A stretch of DNA of 64,000 nucleotides, taken from contig JAAKBF010000015.1 of assembly GCA_012656075.1 (NCBI GenBank), positions 207,883 through 271,882 on the forward strand. Direction: 5' to 3'. Of this stretch, positions 20,101 to 33,500 are shown piece by piece. A model generated the notes under the pieces. The model made no database searches. It was not told the DNA's origin and saw nothing but the letters and a program-made list of their open reading frames with translations. The DNA is from Phytophthora hibernalis (lineage: Eukaryota > Oomycota > Peronosporomycetes > Peronosporales > Peronosporaceae). Made by a program: the position numbers and the translations under genes. Each line of letters starts with the position of its first letter. Position 1 is the stretch's first letter.

Positions 20101-21588
20101 GCATCCTCATCGCGGTCTTCGGCGCGCTATTTCAGGTCCTTGCCGTTCTTCAGAGACTTCGTCACCTCGTACGACTCGTCCGGCAACACGTGCCTTGCCG
20201 CTGGGCGCCATGCCGACGCCGATTGCCGCTGCTGCAGTGGTCTCGTGTTCGTCAAAGCCGCTCTAGCAGTCGTGCAGCTCTCAAATCAGTCTTCGGCACG
20301 CTATTTCAGGTCCTTGCCGTTCTTCAGAGACTTCGTCACCTCGTACGACTCGTCCGGCAACACGTGCTTGCCGCTGGGCGCCATGCCGACGCCGATTGCC
20401 GCTGCTGCGGTGGTCTCGTGGTCGTCAAAGCCGCTCTAGCAGTCGTGCAGCTCTCAAATCAGTCTTCGGCGCGTTATTTCAGGTCCTTGCCGTTCTTCAG
20501 AGACTTCGTCACCTCGTACGACTCGTCCGGCAACACGCTTGCCGCTGGGCGCCATGCCGACGCCGATTGCCGCTGCTGCAGTGGTCTCGTGGTCGTCAAG
20601 CCGCTCTGCAGTCGCGCATCCCTCATCGCGGTCTTCGGCACGTTATTTCAGGTCCTTGCCGTTCTTCAGAGACTTCGTCACCTCGTACGACTCGTCCGGC
20701 AACACGCTTGCCGCTGGGCGCCATGCCGACGCTGATTGCCGCTGCTGCGGTGGTCTCGTGGTCGTCAAAGCCGCTCCTGCAGTCGCATCCCTCATCGCGG
20801 CACGTTATTTCAGGTCCTTGCCGTTCTTCAGAGACTTCGTCACCTCGTACGACTCGTCCGGCAACACGTGCTTGCCGCTGGGCGCCATGCCGACGCTGAT
20901 TGCCGCTGCTGCGGTGGTCTCGTGGTCGTCAAAGCCGCTCTGCAGTCGTGCAGCTCTCAAATCAGTCTTCGGCACGCTATTTCAGGTCCTTGCCGTTCTT
21001 CAGAGACTTCGTCACCTCGTACGACTCGTCTGGCAACACGTGCTTGCCGCTGGGCGCCATGCCGACGCCGATTGCCGCTGCTGCGGTGGTCTCGTGTTCG
21101 TCAAAGCCGCTCTAGCAGTCGTGCAGCTCTCAAATCGGTCTTCGGCATTATTTCAGGTCCTTGCCGTTCTTCAGAGACTTCGTCACCTCGTACGACTCGT
21201 CCGGCAACACGCGCTTGCCGCTGGGCGCCATGCCGACGCCGATTGCCGCTGCTGCAGTGGTCTCGTGGTCGTCAAAGCCGCTCCAGCAGTCGCGCATCCC
21301 TCATCGCGGTCTTCGGCACGTTATTTCAGGTCCTTGCCGTTCTTCAGAGACTTCGTCACCTCGTACGACTCGTCCGGCAACACGCGCTTGCCGCTGGGCG
21401 CCATGCCGACGCCGATTGCCGCTGCTGCGGTGGTCTCGTGGTCGTCAAAGCCGCTCTAGCAGTCGCGCATCCCTCATCGCGGTCTTCGGCACGTTATTTC
21501 AGGTCCTTGCCGTTCTTCAGAGACTTCGTCACCTCGTACGACTCGTCCGGCAACACGCGCTTGCCGCTGGGCGCCATGCCGACGCTGA
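11178..21588 (+). repeat. Satellite domain 1: heterogeneous left flank
   Basis: About 60 monomers in which classes A, C and some B features are interleaved. Monomer length varies and indels are frequent, for example short units near 12890-12920, 13590 and 20790. B-like units (TTTCACGTCC with CTGGTCTCCATGCTGAC) cluster at 13.7-14.4 kb. Class C units (GCATCCCTCATCGCGG) are common here and rare in the cores. Higher divergence at the edge than in the centre is the expected pattern for a satellite homogenised by unequal exchange. Confidence 0.85.
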
Positions 21589-24500
21589 TTGCCGCTGCTG
21601 CGGTGGTCTCGTGGTCGTCAAAGCCGCTCTAGCAGTCGTGCAGCTCTCAAATCAGTCTTCGGCACGTTATTTCAGGTCCTTGCCGTTCTTCAGAGACTTC
21701 GTCACCTCGTACGACTCGTCTGGCAACACGTGCTTGCCGCTGGGCGCCATGCCGACGCTGATTGCCGCTGCTGCGGTGGTCTCGTGGTCGTCAAAGCCGC
21801 TCTAGCAGTCGTGCAGCTCTCAAATCAGTCTTCGGCACGCTATTTCAGGTCCTTGCCGTTCTTCAGAGACTTCGTCACCTCGTACGACTCGTCCGGCAAC
21901 ACGCGCTTGCCGCTGGGCGCCATGCCGACGCTGATTGCCGCTGCTGCGGTGGTCTCGTGGTCGTCAAAGCCGCTCTAGCAGTCGTGCAGCTCTCAATCTT
22001 CGGCACGTTATTTCAGGTCCTTGCCGTTCTTCAGAGACTTCGTCACCTCGTACGACTCGTCCGGCAACACGTGCTTGCCGCTGGGCGCCATGCCGACGCC
22101 GATTGCCGCTGCTGCGGTGGTCTCGTGGTCGTCAAAGCCGCTCTAGCAGTCGTGCAGCTCTCAAATCGGTCTTCGGCACGTTATTTCAGGTCCTTGCCGT
22201 TCTTCAGAGACTTCGTCACCTCGTACGACTCGTCCGGCAACACGTGCTTGCCGCTGGGCGCCATGCCGACGCCGATTGCCGCTGCTGCGGTGGTCTCGTG
22301 GTCGTCAAAGCCGCTCTAGCAGTCGTGCAGCTCTCAAATCAGTCTTCGGCACGCTATTTCAGGTCCTTGCCGTTCTTCAGAGACTTCGTCACCTCGTACG
22401 ACTCGTCTGGCAACACGTGCTTGCCGCTGGGCGCCATGCCGACGCCGATTGCCGCTGCTGCGGTGGTCTCGTGTTCGTCAAAGCCGCTCTAGCAGTCGTG
22501 CAGCTCTCAAATCAGTCTTCGGCACGCTATTTCAGGTCCTTGCCGTTCTTCAGAGACTTCGTCACCTCGTACGACTCGTCTGGCAACACGTGCTTGCCGC
22601 TGGGCGCCATGCCGACGCCGATTGCCGCTGCTGCGGTGGTCTCGTGGTCGTCAAAGCCGCTCTAGCAGTCGTGCAGCTCTCAAATCGGTCTTCGGCACGC
22701 TATTTCAGGTCCTTGCCGTTCTTCAGAGACTTCGTCACCTCGTACGACTCGTCCGGCAACACGTGCCGCTGGGCGCCATGCCGACGCCGATTGCCGCTGC
22801 TGCGGTGGTCTCGTGGTCGTCAAAGCCGCTCTAGCAGTCGCGCAGCTCTCAAATCGGTCTTCGGCGCGCTATTTCAGGTCCTTGCCGTTCTTCAGAGACT
22901 TCGTCACCTCGTACGACTCGTCCGGCAACACGTGCTTGCCGCTGGGCGCCATGCCGACGCCGATTGCCGCTGCTGCGGTGGTCTCGTGGTCGTCAAAGCC
23001 GCTCTAGCAGTCGTGCAGCTCTCAAATCAGTCTTCGGCACGCTATTTCAGGTCCTTGCCGTTCTTCAGAGACTTCGTCACCTCGTACGACTCGTCCGGCA
23101 ACACGTGCTTGCCGCTGGGCGCCATGCCGACGCCGATTGCCGCTGCTGCGGTGGTCTCGTGGTCGTCAAAGCCGCTCTAGCAGTCGTGCAGCTCTCAAAT
23201 CAGTCTTCGGCACGCTATTTCAGGTCCTTGCCGTTCTTCAGAGACTTCGTCACCTCGTACGACTCGTCCGGCAACACGTGCCTTGCCGCTGGGCGCCATG
23301 CCGACGCCGATTGCCGCTGCTGCAGTGGTCTCGTGGTCGTCAAAGCCGCTCTAGCAGTCGCGCATCCCTCATCGCGGTCTTCGGCACGCTATTTCAGGTC
23401 CTTGCCGTTCTTCAGAGACTTCGTCACCTCGTACGACTCGTCCGGCAACACGTGCTTGCCGCTGGGCGCCATGCCGACGCCGATTGCCGCTGCTGCGGTG
23501 GTCTCGTGGTCGTCAAAGCCGCTCTAGCAGTCGTGCAGCTCTCATCGCGGTCTTCGGCACGCTATTTCAGGTCCTTGCCGTTCTTCAGAGACTTCGTCAC
23601 CTCGTACGACTCGTCCGGCAACACGCGCTTGCCGCTGGGCGCCATGCCGACGCCGATTGCCGCTGCTGCGGTGGTCTCGTGGTCGTCAAAGCCGCTCTAG
23701 CAGTCGTGCAGCTCTCAAATCAGTCTTCGGCACGCTATTTCAGGTCCTTGCCGTTCTTCAGAGACTTCGTCACCTCGTACGACTCGTCCGGCAACACGTG
23801 CCTTGCCGCTGGGCGCCATGCCGACGCCGATTGCCGCTGCTGCGGTGGTCTCGTGTTCGTCAAAGCCGCTCTAGCAGTCGTGCAGCTCTCAAATCAGTCT
23901 TCGGCACGCTATTTCAGGTCCTTGCCGTTCTTCAGAGACTTCGTCACCTCGTACGACTCGTCCGGCAACACGCGCTTGCCGCTGGGCGCCATGCCGACGC
24001 TGATTGCCGCTGCTGCGGTGGTCTCGTGGTCGTCAAAGCCGCTCTAGCAGTCGTGCAGCTCTCAAATCAGTCTTCGGCACGCTATTTCAGGTCCTTGCCG
24101 TTCTTCAGAGACTTCGTCACCTCGTACGACTCGTCCGGCAACACGTGCTTGCCGCTGGGCGCCATGCCGACGCCGATTGCCGCTGCTGCGGTGGTCTCGT
24201 GGTCGTCAAAGCCGCTCTAGCAGTCGCGCAGCTCTCATCGCGGTCTTCGGCACGCTATTTCAGGTCCTTGCCGTTCTTCAGAGACTTCGTCACCTCGTAC
24301 GACTCGTCTGGCAACACGTGCTTGCCGCTGGGCGCCATGCCGACGCCGATTGCCGCTGCTGCGGTGGTCTCGTGGTCGTCAAAGCCGCTCTAGCAGTCGT
24401 GCAGCTCTCATCGCGGTCTTCGGCACGTTATTTCAGGTCCTTGCCGTTCTTCAGAGACTTCGTCACCTCGTACGACTCGTCCGGCAACACGTGCTTGCCG

Positions 24501-27500
24501 CTGGGCGCCATGCCGACGCCGATTGCCGCTGCTGCGGTGGTCTCGTGGTCGTCAAAGCCGCTCTAGCAGTCGTGCAGCTCTCAAATCAGTCTTCGGCACG
24601 CTATTTCAGGTCCTTGCCGTTCTTCAGAGACTTCGTCACCTCGTACGACTCGTCCGGCAACACGTGCTTGCCGCTGGGCGCCATGCCGACGCCGATTGCC
24701 GCTGCTGCGGTGGTCTCGTGGTCGTCAAAGCCGCTCTAGCAGTCGTGCAGCTCTCAAATCAGTCTTCGGCACGCTATTTCAGGTCCTTGCCGTTCTTCAG
24801 AGACTTCGTCACCTCGTACGACTCGTCCGGCAACACGCGCTTGCCGCTGGGCGCCATGCCGACGCTGATTGCCGCTGCTGCGGTGGTCTCGTGGTCGTCA
24901 AAGCCGCTCTAGCAGTCGTGCAGCTCTCAAATCAGTCTTCGGCACGCTATTTCAGGTCCTTGCCGTTCTTCAGAGACTTCGTCACCTCGTACGACTCGTC
25001 CGGCAACACGCGCTTGCCGCTGGGCGCCATGCCGACGCCGATTGCCGCTGCTGCGGTGGTCTCGTGGTCGTCAAAGCCGCTCTAGCAGTCGTGCAGCTCT
25101 CAAATCAGTCTTCGGCACGTTATTTCAGGTCCTTGCCGTTCTTCAGAGACTTCGTCACCTCGTACGACTCGTCCGGCAACACGCGCTTGCCGCTGGGCGC
25201 CATGCCGACGCTGATTGCCGCTGCTGCGGTGGTCTCGTGGTCGTCAAAGCCGCTCTAGCAGTCGTGCAGCTCTCAAATCAGTCTTCGGCACGCTATTTCA
25301 GGTCCTTGCCGTTCTTCAGAGACTTCGTCACCTCGTACGACTCGTCCGGCAACACGCGCTTGCCGCTGGGCGCCATGCCGACGCCGATTGCCGCTGCTGC
25401 GGTGGTCTCGTGGTCGTCAAAGCCGCTCTAGCAGTCGTGCAGCTCTCAAATCAGTCTTCGGCACGCTATTTCAGGTCCTTGCCGTTCTTCAGAGACTTCG
25501 TCACCTCGTACGACTCGTCCGGCAACACGCGCTTGCCGCTGGGCGCCATGCCGACGCCGATTGCCGCTGCTGCGGTGGTCTCGTGGTCGTCAAAGCCGCT
25601 CTAGCAGTCGTGCAGCTCTCAAATCAGTCTTCGGCACGCTATTTCAGGTCCTTGCCGTTCTTCAGAGACTTCGTCACCTCGTACGACTCGTCCGGCAACA
25701 CGCGCTTGCCGCTGGGCGCCATGCCGACGCCGATTGCCGCTGCTGCGGTGGTCTCGTGGTCGTCAAAGCCGCTCTAGCAGTCGTGCAGCTCTCAAATCAG
25801 TCTTCGGCGCGCTATTTCAGGTCCTTGCCGTTCTTCAGAGACTTCGTCACCTCGTACGACTCGTCCGGCAACACGTGCCTTGCCGCTGGGCGCCATGCCG
25901 ACGCCGATTGCCGCTGCTGCGGTGGTCTCGTGGTCGTCAAAGCCGCTCTAGCAGTCGTGCAGCTCTCAAATCAGTCTTCGGCACGCTATTTCAGGTCCTT
26001 GCCGTTCTTCAGAGACTTCGTCACCTCGTACGACTCGTCCGGCAACACGCGCTTGCCGCTGGGCGCCATGCCGACGCCGATTGCCGCTGCTGCGGTGGTC
26101 TCGTGGTCGTCAAAGCCGCTCTAGCAGTCGTGCAGCTCTCAAATCAGTCTTCGGCACGCTATTTCAGGTCCTTGCCGTTCTTCAGAGACTTCGTCACCTC
26201 GTACGACTCGTCCGGCAACACGTGCTTGCCGCTGGGCGCCATGCCGACGCCGATTGCCGCTGCTGCGGTGGTCTCGTGGTCGTCAAAGCCGCTCTAGCAG
26301 TCGTGCAGCTCTCAAATCAGTCTTCGGCACGCTATTTCAGGTCCTTGCCGTTCTTCAGAGACTTCGTCACCTCGTACGACTCGTCCGGCAACACGCGCCT
26401 TGCCGCTGGGCGCCATGCCGACGCCGATTGCCGCTGCTGCGGTGGTCTCGTGGTCGTCAAAGCCGCTCTAGCAGTCGTGCAGCTCTCAAATCAGTCTTCG
26501 GCACGCTATTTCAGGTCCTTGCCGTTCTTCAGAGACTTCGTCACCTCGTACGACTCGTCCGGCAACACGCGCTTGCCGCTGGGCGCCATGCCGACGCCGA
26601 TTGCCGCTGCTGCGGTGGTCTCGTGGTCGTCAAAGCCGCTCTAGCAGTCGTGCAGCTCTCAAATCAGTCTTCGGCACGCTATTTCAGGTCCTTGCCGTTC
26701 TTCAGAGACTTCGTCACCTCGTACGACTCGTCCGGCAACACGCGCTTGCCGCTGGGCGCCATGCCGACGCCGATTGCCGCTGCTGCGGTGGTCTCGTGGT
26801 CGTCAAAGCCGCTCTAGCAGTCGTGCAGCTCTCAAATCAGTCTTCGGCACGCTATTTCAGGTCCTTGCCGTTCTTCAGAGACTTCGTCACCTCGTACGAC
26901 TCGTCCGGCAACACGCGCTTGCCGCTGGGCGCCATGCCGACGCCGATTGCCGCTGCTGCGGTGGTCTCGTGGTCGTCAAAGCCGCTCTAGCAGTCGTGCA
27001 GCTCTCAAATCAGTCTTCGGCACGCTATTTCAGGTCCTTGCCGTTCTTCAGAGACTTCGTCACCTCGTACGACTCGTCCGGCAACACGCGCTTGCCGCTG
27101 GGCGCCATGCCGACGCCGATTGCCGCTGCTGCGGTGGTCTCGTGGTCGTCAAAGCCGCTCTAGCAGTCGTGCAGCTCTCAAATCAGTCTTCGGCACGCTA
27201 TTTCAGGTCCTTGCCGTTCTTCAGAGACTTCGTCACCTCGTACGACTCGTCCGGCAACACGCGCTTGCCGCTGGGCGCCATGCCGACGCCGATTGCCGCT
27301 GCTGCGGTGGTCTCGTGGTCGTCAAAGCCGCTCTAGCAGTCGTGCAGCTCTCAAATCAGTCTTCGGCACGCTATTTCAGGTCCTTGCCGTTCTTCAGAGA
27401 CTTCGTCACCTCGTACGACTCGTCCGGCAACACGCGCTTGCCGCTGGGCGCCATGCCGACGCCGATTGCCGCTGCTGCGGTGGTCTCGTGGTCGTCAAAG

Positions 27501-30500
27501 CCGCTCTAGCAGTCGTGCAGCTCTCAAATCAGTCTTCGGCACGCTATTTCAGGTCCTTGCCGTTCTTCAGAGACTTCGTCACCTCGTACGACTCGTCCGG
27601 CAACACGTGCTTGCCGCTGGGCGCCATGCCGACGCCGATTGCCGCTGCTGCGGTGGTCTCGTGGTCGTCAAAGCCGCTCTAGCAGTCGTGCAGCTCTCAA
27701 ATCAGTCTTCGGCACGCTATTTCAGGTCCTTGCCGTTCTTCAGAGACTTCGTCACCTCGTACGACTCGTCCGGCAACACGCGCTTGCCGCTGGGCGCCAT
27801 GCCGACGCCGATTGCCGCTGCTGCGGTGGTCTCGTGGTCGTCAAAGCCGCTCTAGCAGTCGTGCAGCTCTCAAATCAGTCTTCGGCGCGCTATTTCAGGT
27901 CCTTGCCGTTCTTCAGAGACTTCGTCACCTCGTACGACTCGTCCGGCAACACGCGCTTGCCGCTGGGCGCCATGCCGACGCCGATTGCCGCTGCTGCGGT
28001 GGTCTCGTGGTCGTCAAAGCCGCTCTAGCAGTCGTGCAGCTCTCAAATCAGTCTTCGGCACGCTATTTCAGGTCCTTGCCGTTCTTCAGAGACTTCGTCA
28101 CCTCGTACGACTCGTCCGGCAACACGCGCTTGCCGCTGGGCGCCATGCCGACGCCGATTGCCGCTGCTGCGGTGGTCTCGTGGTCGTCAAAGCCGCTCTA
28201 GCAGTCGTGCAGCTCTCAAATCAGTCTTCGGCACGCTATTTCAGGTCCTTGCCGTTCTTCAGAGACTTCGTCACCTCGTACGACTCGTCCGGCAACACGT
28301 GCCTTGCCGCTGGGCGCCATGCCGACGCCGATTGCCGCTGCTGCGGTGGTCTCGTGGTCGTCAAAGCCGCTCTAGCAGTCGTGCAGCTCTCAAATCAGTC
28401 TTCGGCACGCTATTTCAGGTCCTTGCCGTTCTTCAGAGACTTCGTCACCTCGTACGACTCGTCCGGCAACACGCGCTTGCCGCTGGGCGCCATGCCGACG
28501 CCGATTGCCGCTGCTGCGGTGGTCTCGTGGTCGTCAAAGCCGCTCTAGCAGTCGTGCAGCTCTCAAATCAGTCTTCGGCGCGCTATTTCAGGTCCTTGCC
28601 GTTCTTCAGAGACTTCGTCACCTCGTACGACTCGTCCGGCAACACGCGCTTGCCGCTGGGCGCCATGCCGACGCCGATTGCCGCTGCTGCGGTGGTCTCG
28701 TGGTCGTCAAAGCCGCTCTAGCAGTCGTGCAGCTCTCAAATCAGTCTTCGGCACGCTATTTCAGGTCCTTGCCGTTCTTCAGAGACTTCGTCACCTCGTA
28801 CGACTCGTCCGGCAACACGCGCTTGCCGCTGGGCGCCATGCCGACGCCGATTGCCGCTGCTGCGGTGGTCTCGTGGTCGTCAAAGCCGCTCTAGCAGTCG
28901 TGCAGCTCTCAAATCAGTCTTCGGCACGCTATTTCAGGTCCTTGCCGTTCTTCAGAGACTTCGTCACCTCGTACGACTCGTCCGGCAACACGTGCCTTGC
29001 CGCTGGGCGCCATGCCGACGCCGATTGCCGCTGCTGCGGTGGTCTCGTGGTCGTCAAAGCCGCTCTAGCAGTCGTGCAGCTCTCAAATCAGTCTTCGGCA
29101 CGCTATTTCAGGTCCTTGCCGTTCTTCAGAGACTTCGTCACCTCGTACGACTCGTCCGGCAACACGTGCTTGCCGCTGGGCGCCATGCCGACGCCGATTG
29201 CCGCTGCTGCGGTGGTCTCGTGGTCGTCAAAGCCGCTCTAGCAGTCGTGCAGCTCTCAAATCAGTCTTCGGCACGCTATTTCAGGTCCTTGCCGTTCTTC
29301 AGAGACTTCGTCACCTCGTACGACTCGTCCGGCAACACGCGCTTGCCGCTGGGCGCCATGCCGACGCCGATTGCCGCTGCTGCGGTGGTCTCGTGGTCGT
29401 CAAAGCCGCTCTAGCAGTCGTGCAGCTCTCAAATCAGTCTTCGGCACGCTATTTCAGGTCCTTGCCGTTCTTCAGAGACTTCGTCACCTCGTACGACTCG
29501 TCCGGCAACACGCGCTTGCCGCTGGGCGCCATGCCGACGCCGATTGCCGCTGCTGCGGTGGTCTCGTGGTCGTCAAAGCCGCTCTAGCAGTCGTGCAGCT
29601 CTCAAATCAGTCTTCGGCGCGCTATTTCAGGTCCTTGCCGTTCTTCAGAGACTTCGTCACCTCGTACGACTCGTCCGGCAACACGTGCTTGCCGCTGGGC
29701 GCCATGCCGACGCCGATTGCCGCTGCTGCGGTGGTCTCGTGGTCGTCAAAGCCGCTCTAGCAGTCGTGCAGCTCTCAAATCAGTCTTCGGCACGCTATTT
29801 CAGGTCCTTGCCGTTCTTCAGAGACTTCGTCACCTCGTACGACTCGTCCGGCAACACGTGCCTTGCCGCTGGGCGCCATGCCGACGCCGATTGCCGCTGC
29901 TGCGGTGGTCTCGTGGTCGTCAAAGCCGCTCTAGCAGTCGTGCAGCTCTCAAATCAGTCTTCGGCACGCTATTTCAGGTCCTTGCCGTTCTTCAGAGACT
30001 TCGTCACCTCGTACGACTCGTCCGGCAACACGCGCTTGCCGCTGGGCGCCATGCCGACGCCGATTGCCGCTGCTGCGGTGGTCTCGTGGTCGTCAAAGCC
30101 GCTCTAGCAGTCGTGCAGCTCTCAAATCAGTCTTCGGCACGCTATTTCAGGTCCTTGCCGTTCTTCAGAGACTTCGTCACCTCGTACGACTCGTCCGGCA
30201 ACACGCGCTTGCCGCTGGGCGCCATGCCGACGCCGATTGCCGCTGCTGCGGTGGTCTCGTGGTCGTCAAAGCCGCTCTAGCAGTCGTGCAGCTCTCAAAT
30301 CAGTCTTCGGCACGCTATTTCAGGTCCTTGCCGTTCTTCAGAGACTTCGTCACCTCGTACGACTCGTCCGGCAACACGCGCTTGCCGCTGGGCGCCATGC
30401 CGACGCCGATTGCCGCTGCTGCGGTGGTCTCGTGGTCGTCAAAGCCGCTCTAGCAGTCGTGCAGCTCTCAAATCAGTCTTCGGCGCGCTATTTCAGGTCC

Positions 30501-33500
30501 TTGCCGTTCTTCAGAGACTTCGTCACCTCGTACGACTCGTCCGGCAACACGCGCTTGCCGCTGGGCGCCATGCCGACGCCGATTGCCGCTGCTGCGGTGG
30601 TCTCGTGGTCGTCAAAGCCGCTCTAGCAGTCGTGCAGCTCTCAAATCAGTCTTCGGCACGCTATTTCAGGTCCTTGCCGTTCTTCAGAGACTTCGTCACC
30701 TCGTACGACTCGTCCGGCAACACGTGCTTGCCGCTGGGCGCCATGCCGACGCCGATTGCCGCTGCTGCGGTGGTCTCGTGGTCGTCAAAGCCGCTCTAGC
30801 AGTCGTGCAGCTCTCAAATCAGTCTTCGGCACGCTATTTCAGGTCCTTGCCGTTCTTCAGAGACTTCGTCACCTCGTACGACTCGTCCGGCAACACGTGC
30901 TTGCCGCTGGGCGCCATGCCGACGCCGATTGCCGCTGCTGCGGTGGTCTCGTGGTCGTCAAAGCCGCTCTAGCAGTCGTGCAGCTCTCAAATCAGTCTTC
31001 GGCACGCTATTTCAGGTCCTTGCCGTTCTTCAGAGACTTCGTCACCTCGTACGACTCGTCCGGCAACACGCGCTTGCCGCTGGGCGCCATGCCGACGCCG
31101 ATTGCCGCTGCTGCGGTGGTCTCGTGGTCGTCAAAGCCGCTCTAGCAGTCGTGCAGCTCTCAAATCAGTCTTCGGCACGCTATTTCAGGTCCTTGCCGTT
31201 CTTCAGAGACTTCGTCACCTCGTACGACTCGTCCGGCAACACGCGCTTGCCGCTGGGCGCCATGCCGACGCCGATTGCCGCTGCTGCGGTGGTCTCGTGG
31301 TCGTCAAAGCCGCTCTAGCAGTCGTGCAGCTCTCAAATCAGTCTTCGGCACGCTATTTCAGGTCCTTGCCGTTCTTCAGAGACTTCGTCACCTCGTACGA
31401 CTCGTCCGGCAACACGCGCTTGCCGCTGGGCGCCATGCCGACGCCGATTGCCGCTGCTGCGGTGGTCTCGTGGTCGTCAAAGCCGCTCTAGCAGTCGTGC
31501 AGCTCTCAAATCAGTCTTCGGCACGCTATTTCAGGTCCTTGCCGTTCTTCAGAGACTTCGTCACCTCGTACGACTCGTCCGGCAACACGTGCCTTGCCGC
31601 TGGGCGCCATGCCGACGCCGATTGCCGCTGCTGCGGTGGTCTCGTGGTCGTCAAAGCCGCTCTAGCAGTCGTGCAGCTCTCAAATCAGTCTTCGGCACGC
31701 TATTTCAGGTCCTTGCCGTTCTTCAGAGACTTCGTCACCTCGTACGACTCGTCCGGCAACACGCGCTTGCCGCTGGGCGCCATGCCGACGCCGATTGCCG
31801 CTGCTGCGGTGGTCTCGTGGTCGTCAAAGCCGCTCTAGCAGTCGTGCAGCTCTCAAATCAGTCTTCGGCACGCTATTTCAGGTCCTTGCCGTTCTTCAGA
31901 GACTTCGTCACCTCGTACGACTCGTCCGGCAACACGCGCTTGCCGCTGGGCGCCATGCCGACGCCGATTGCCGCTGCTGCGGTGGTCTCGTGGTCGTCAA
32001 AGCCGCTCTAGCAGTCGTGCAGCTCTCAAATCAGTCTTCGGCACGCTATTTCAGGTCCTTGCCGTTCTTCAGAGACTTCGTCACCTCGTACGACTCGTCC
32101 GGCAACACGTGCTTGCCGCTGGGCGCCATGCCGACGCCGATTGCCGCTGCTGCGGTGGTCTCGTGGTCGTCAAAGCCGCTCTAGCAGTCGTGCAGCTCTC
32201 AAATCAGTCTTCGGCGCGCTATTTCAGGTCCTTGCCGTTCTTCAGAGACTTCGTCACCTCGTACGACTCGTCCGGCAACACGTGCCTTGCCGCTGGGCGC
32301 CATGCCGACGCCGATTGCCGCTGCTGCGGTGGTCTCGTGGTCGTCAAAGCCGCTCTAGCAGTCGTGCAGCTCTCAAATCAGTCTTCGGCACGCTATTTCA
32401 GGTCCTTGCCGTTCTTCAGAGACTTCGTCACCTCGTACGACTCGTCCGGCAACACGTGCTTGCCGCTGGGCGCCATGCCGACGCCGATTGCCGCTGCTGC
32501 GGTGGTCTCGTGGTCGTCAAAGCCGCTCTAGCAGTCGTGCAGCTCTCAAATCAGTCTTCGGCGCGCTATTTCAGGTCCTTGCCGTTCTTCAGAGACTTCG
32601 TCACCTCGTACGACTCGTCCGGCAACACGCGCTTGCCGCTGGGCGCCATGCCGACGCCGATTGCCGCTGCTGCGGTGGTCTCGTGGTCGTCAAAGCCGCT
32701 CTAGCAGTCGTGCAGCTCTCAAATCAGTCTTCGGCACGCTATTTCAGGTCCTTGCCGTTCTTCAGAGACTTCGTCACCTCGTACGACTCGTCCGGCAACA
32801 CGCGCTTGCCGCTGGGCGCCATGCCGACGCCGATTGCCGCTGCTGCGGTGGTCTCGTGGTCGTCAAAGCCGCTCTAGCAGTCGTGCAGCTCTCAAATCAG
32901 TCTTCGGCGCGCTATTTCAGGTCCTTGCCGTTCTTCAGAGACTTCGTCACCTCGTACGACTCGTCCGGCAACACGCGCTTGCCGCTGGGCGCCATGCCGA
33001 CGCCGATTGCCGCTGCTGCGGTGGTCTCGTGGTCGTCAAAGCCGCTCTAGCAGTCGTGCAGCTCTCAAATCAGTCTTCGGCACGCTATTTCAGGTCCTTG
33101 CCGTTCTTCAGAGACTTCGTCACCTCGTACGACTCGTCCGGCAACACGCGCTTGCCGCTGGGCGCCATGCCGACGCCGATTGCCGCTGCTGCGGTGGTCT
33201 CGTGTTCGTCAAAGCCGCTCTAGCAGTCGTGCAGCTCTCAAATCAGTCTTCGGCACGCTATTTCAGGTCCTTGCCGTTCTTCAGAGACTTCGTCACCTCG
33301 TACGACTCGTCCGGCAACACGCGCTTGCCGCTGGGCGCCATGCCGACGCCGATTGCCGCTGCTGCGGTGGTCTCGTGGTCGTCAAAGCCGCTCTAGCAGT
33401 CGTGCAGCTCTCAAATCAGTCTTCGGCACGCTATTTCAGGTCCTTGCCGTTCTTCAGAGACTTCGTCACCTCGTACGACTCGTCCGGCAACACGCGCTTG

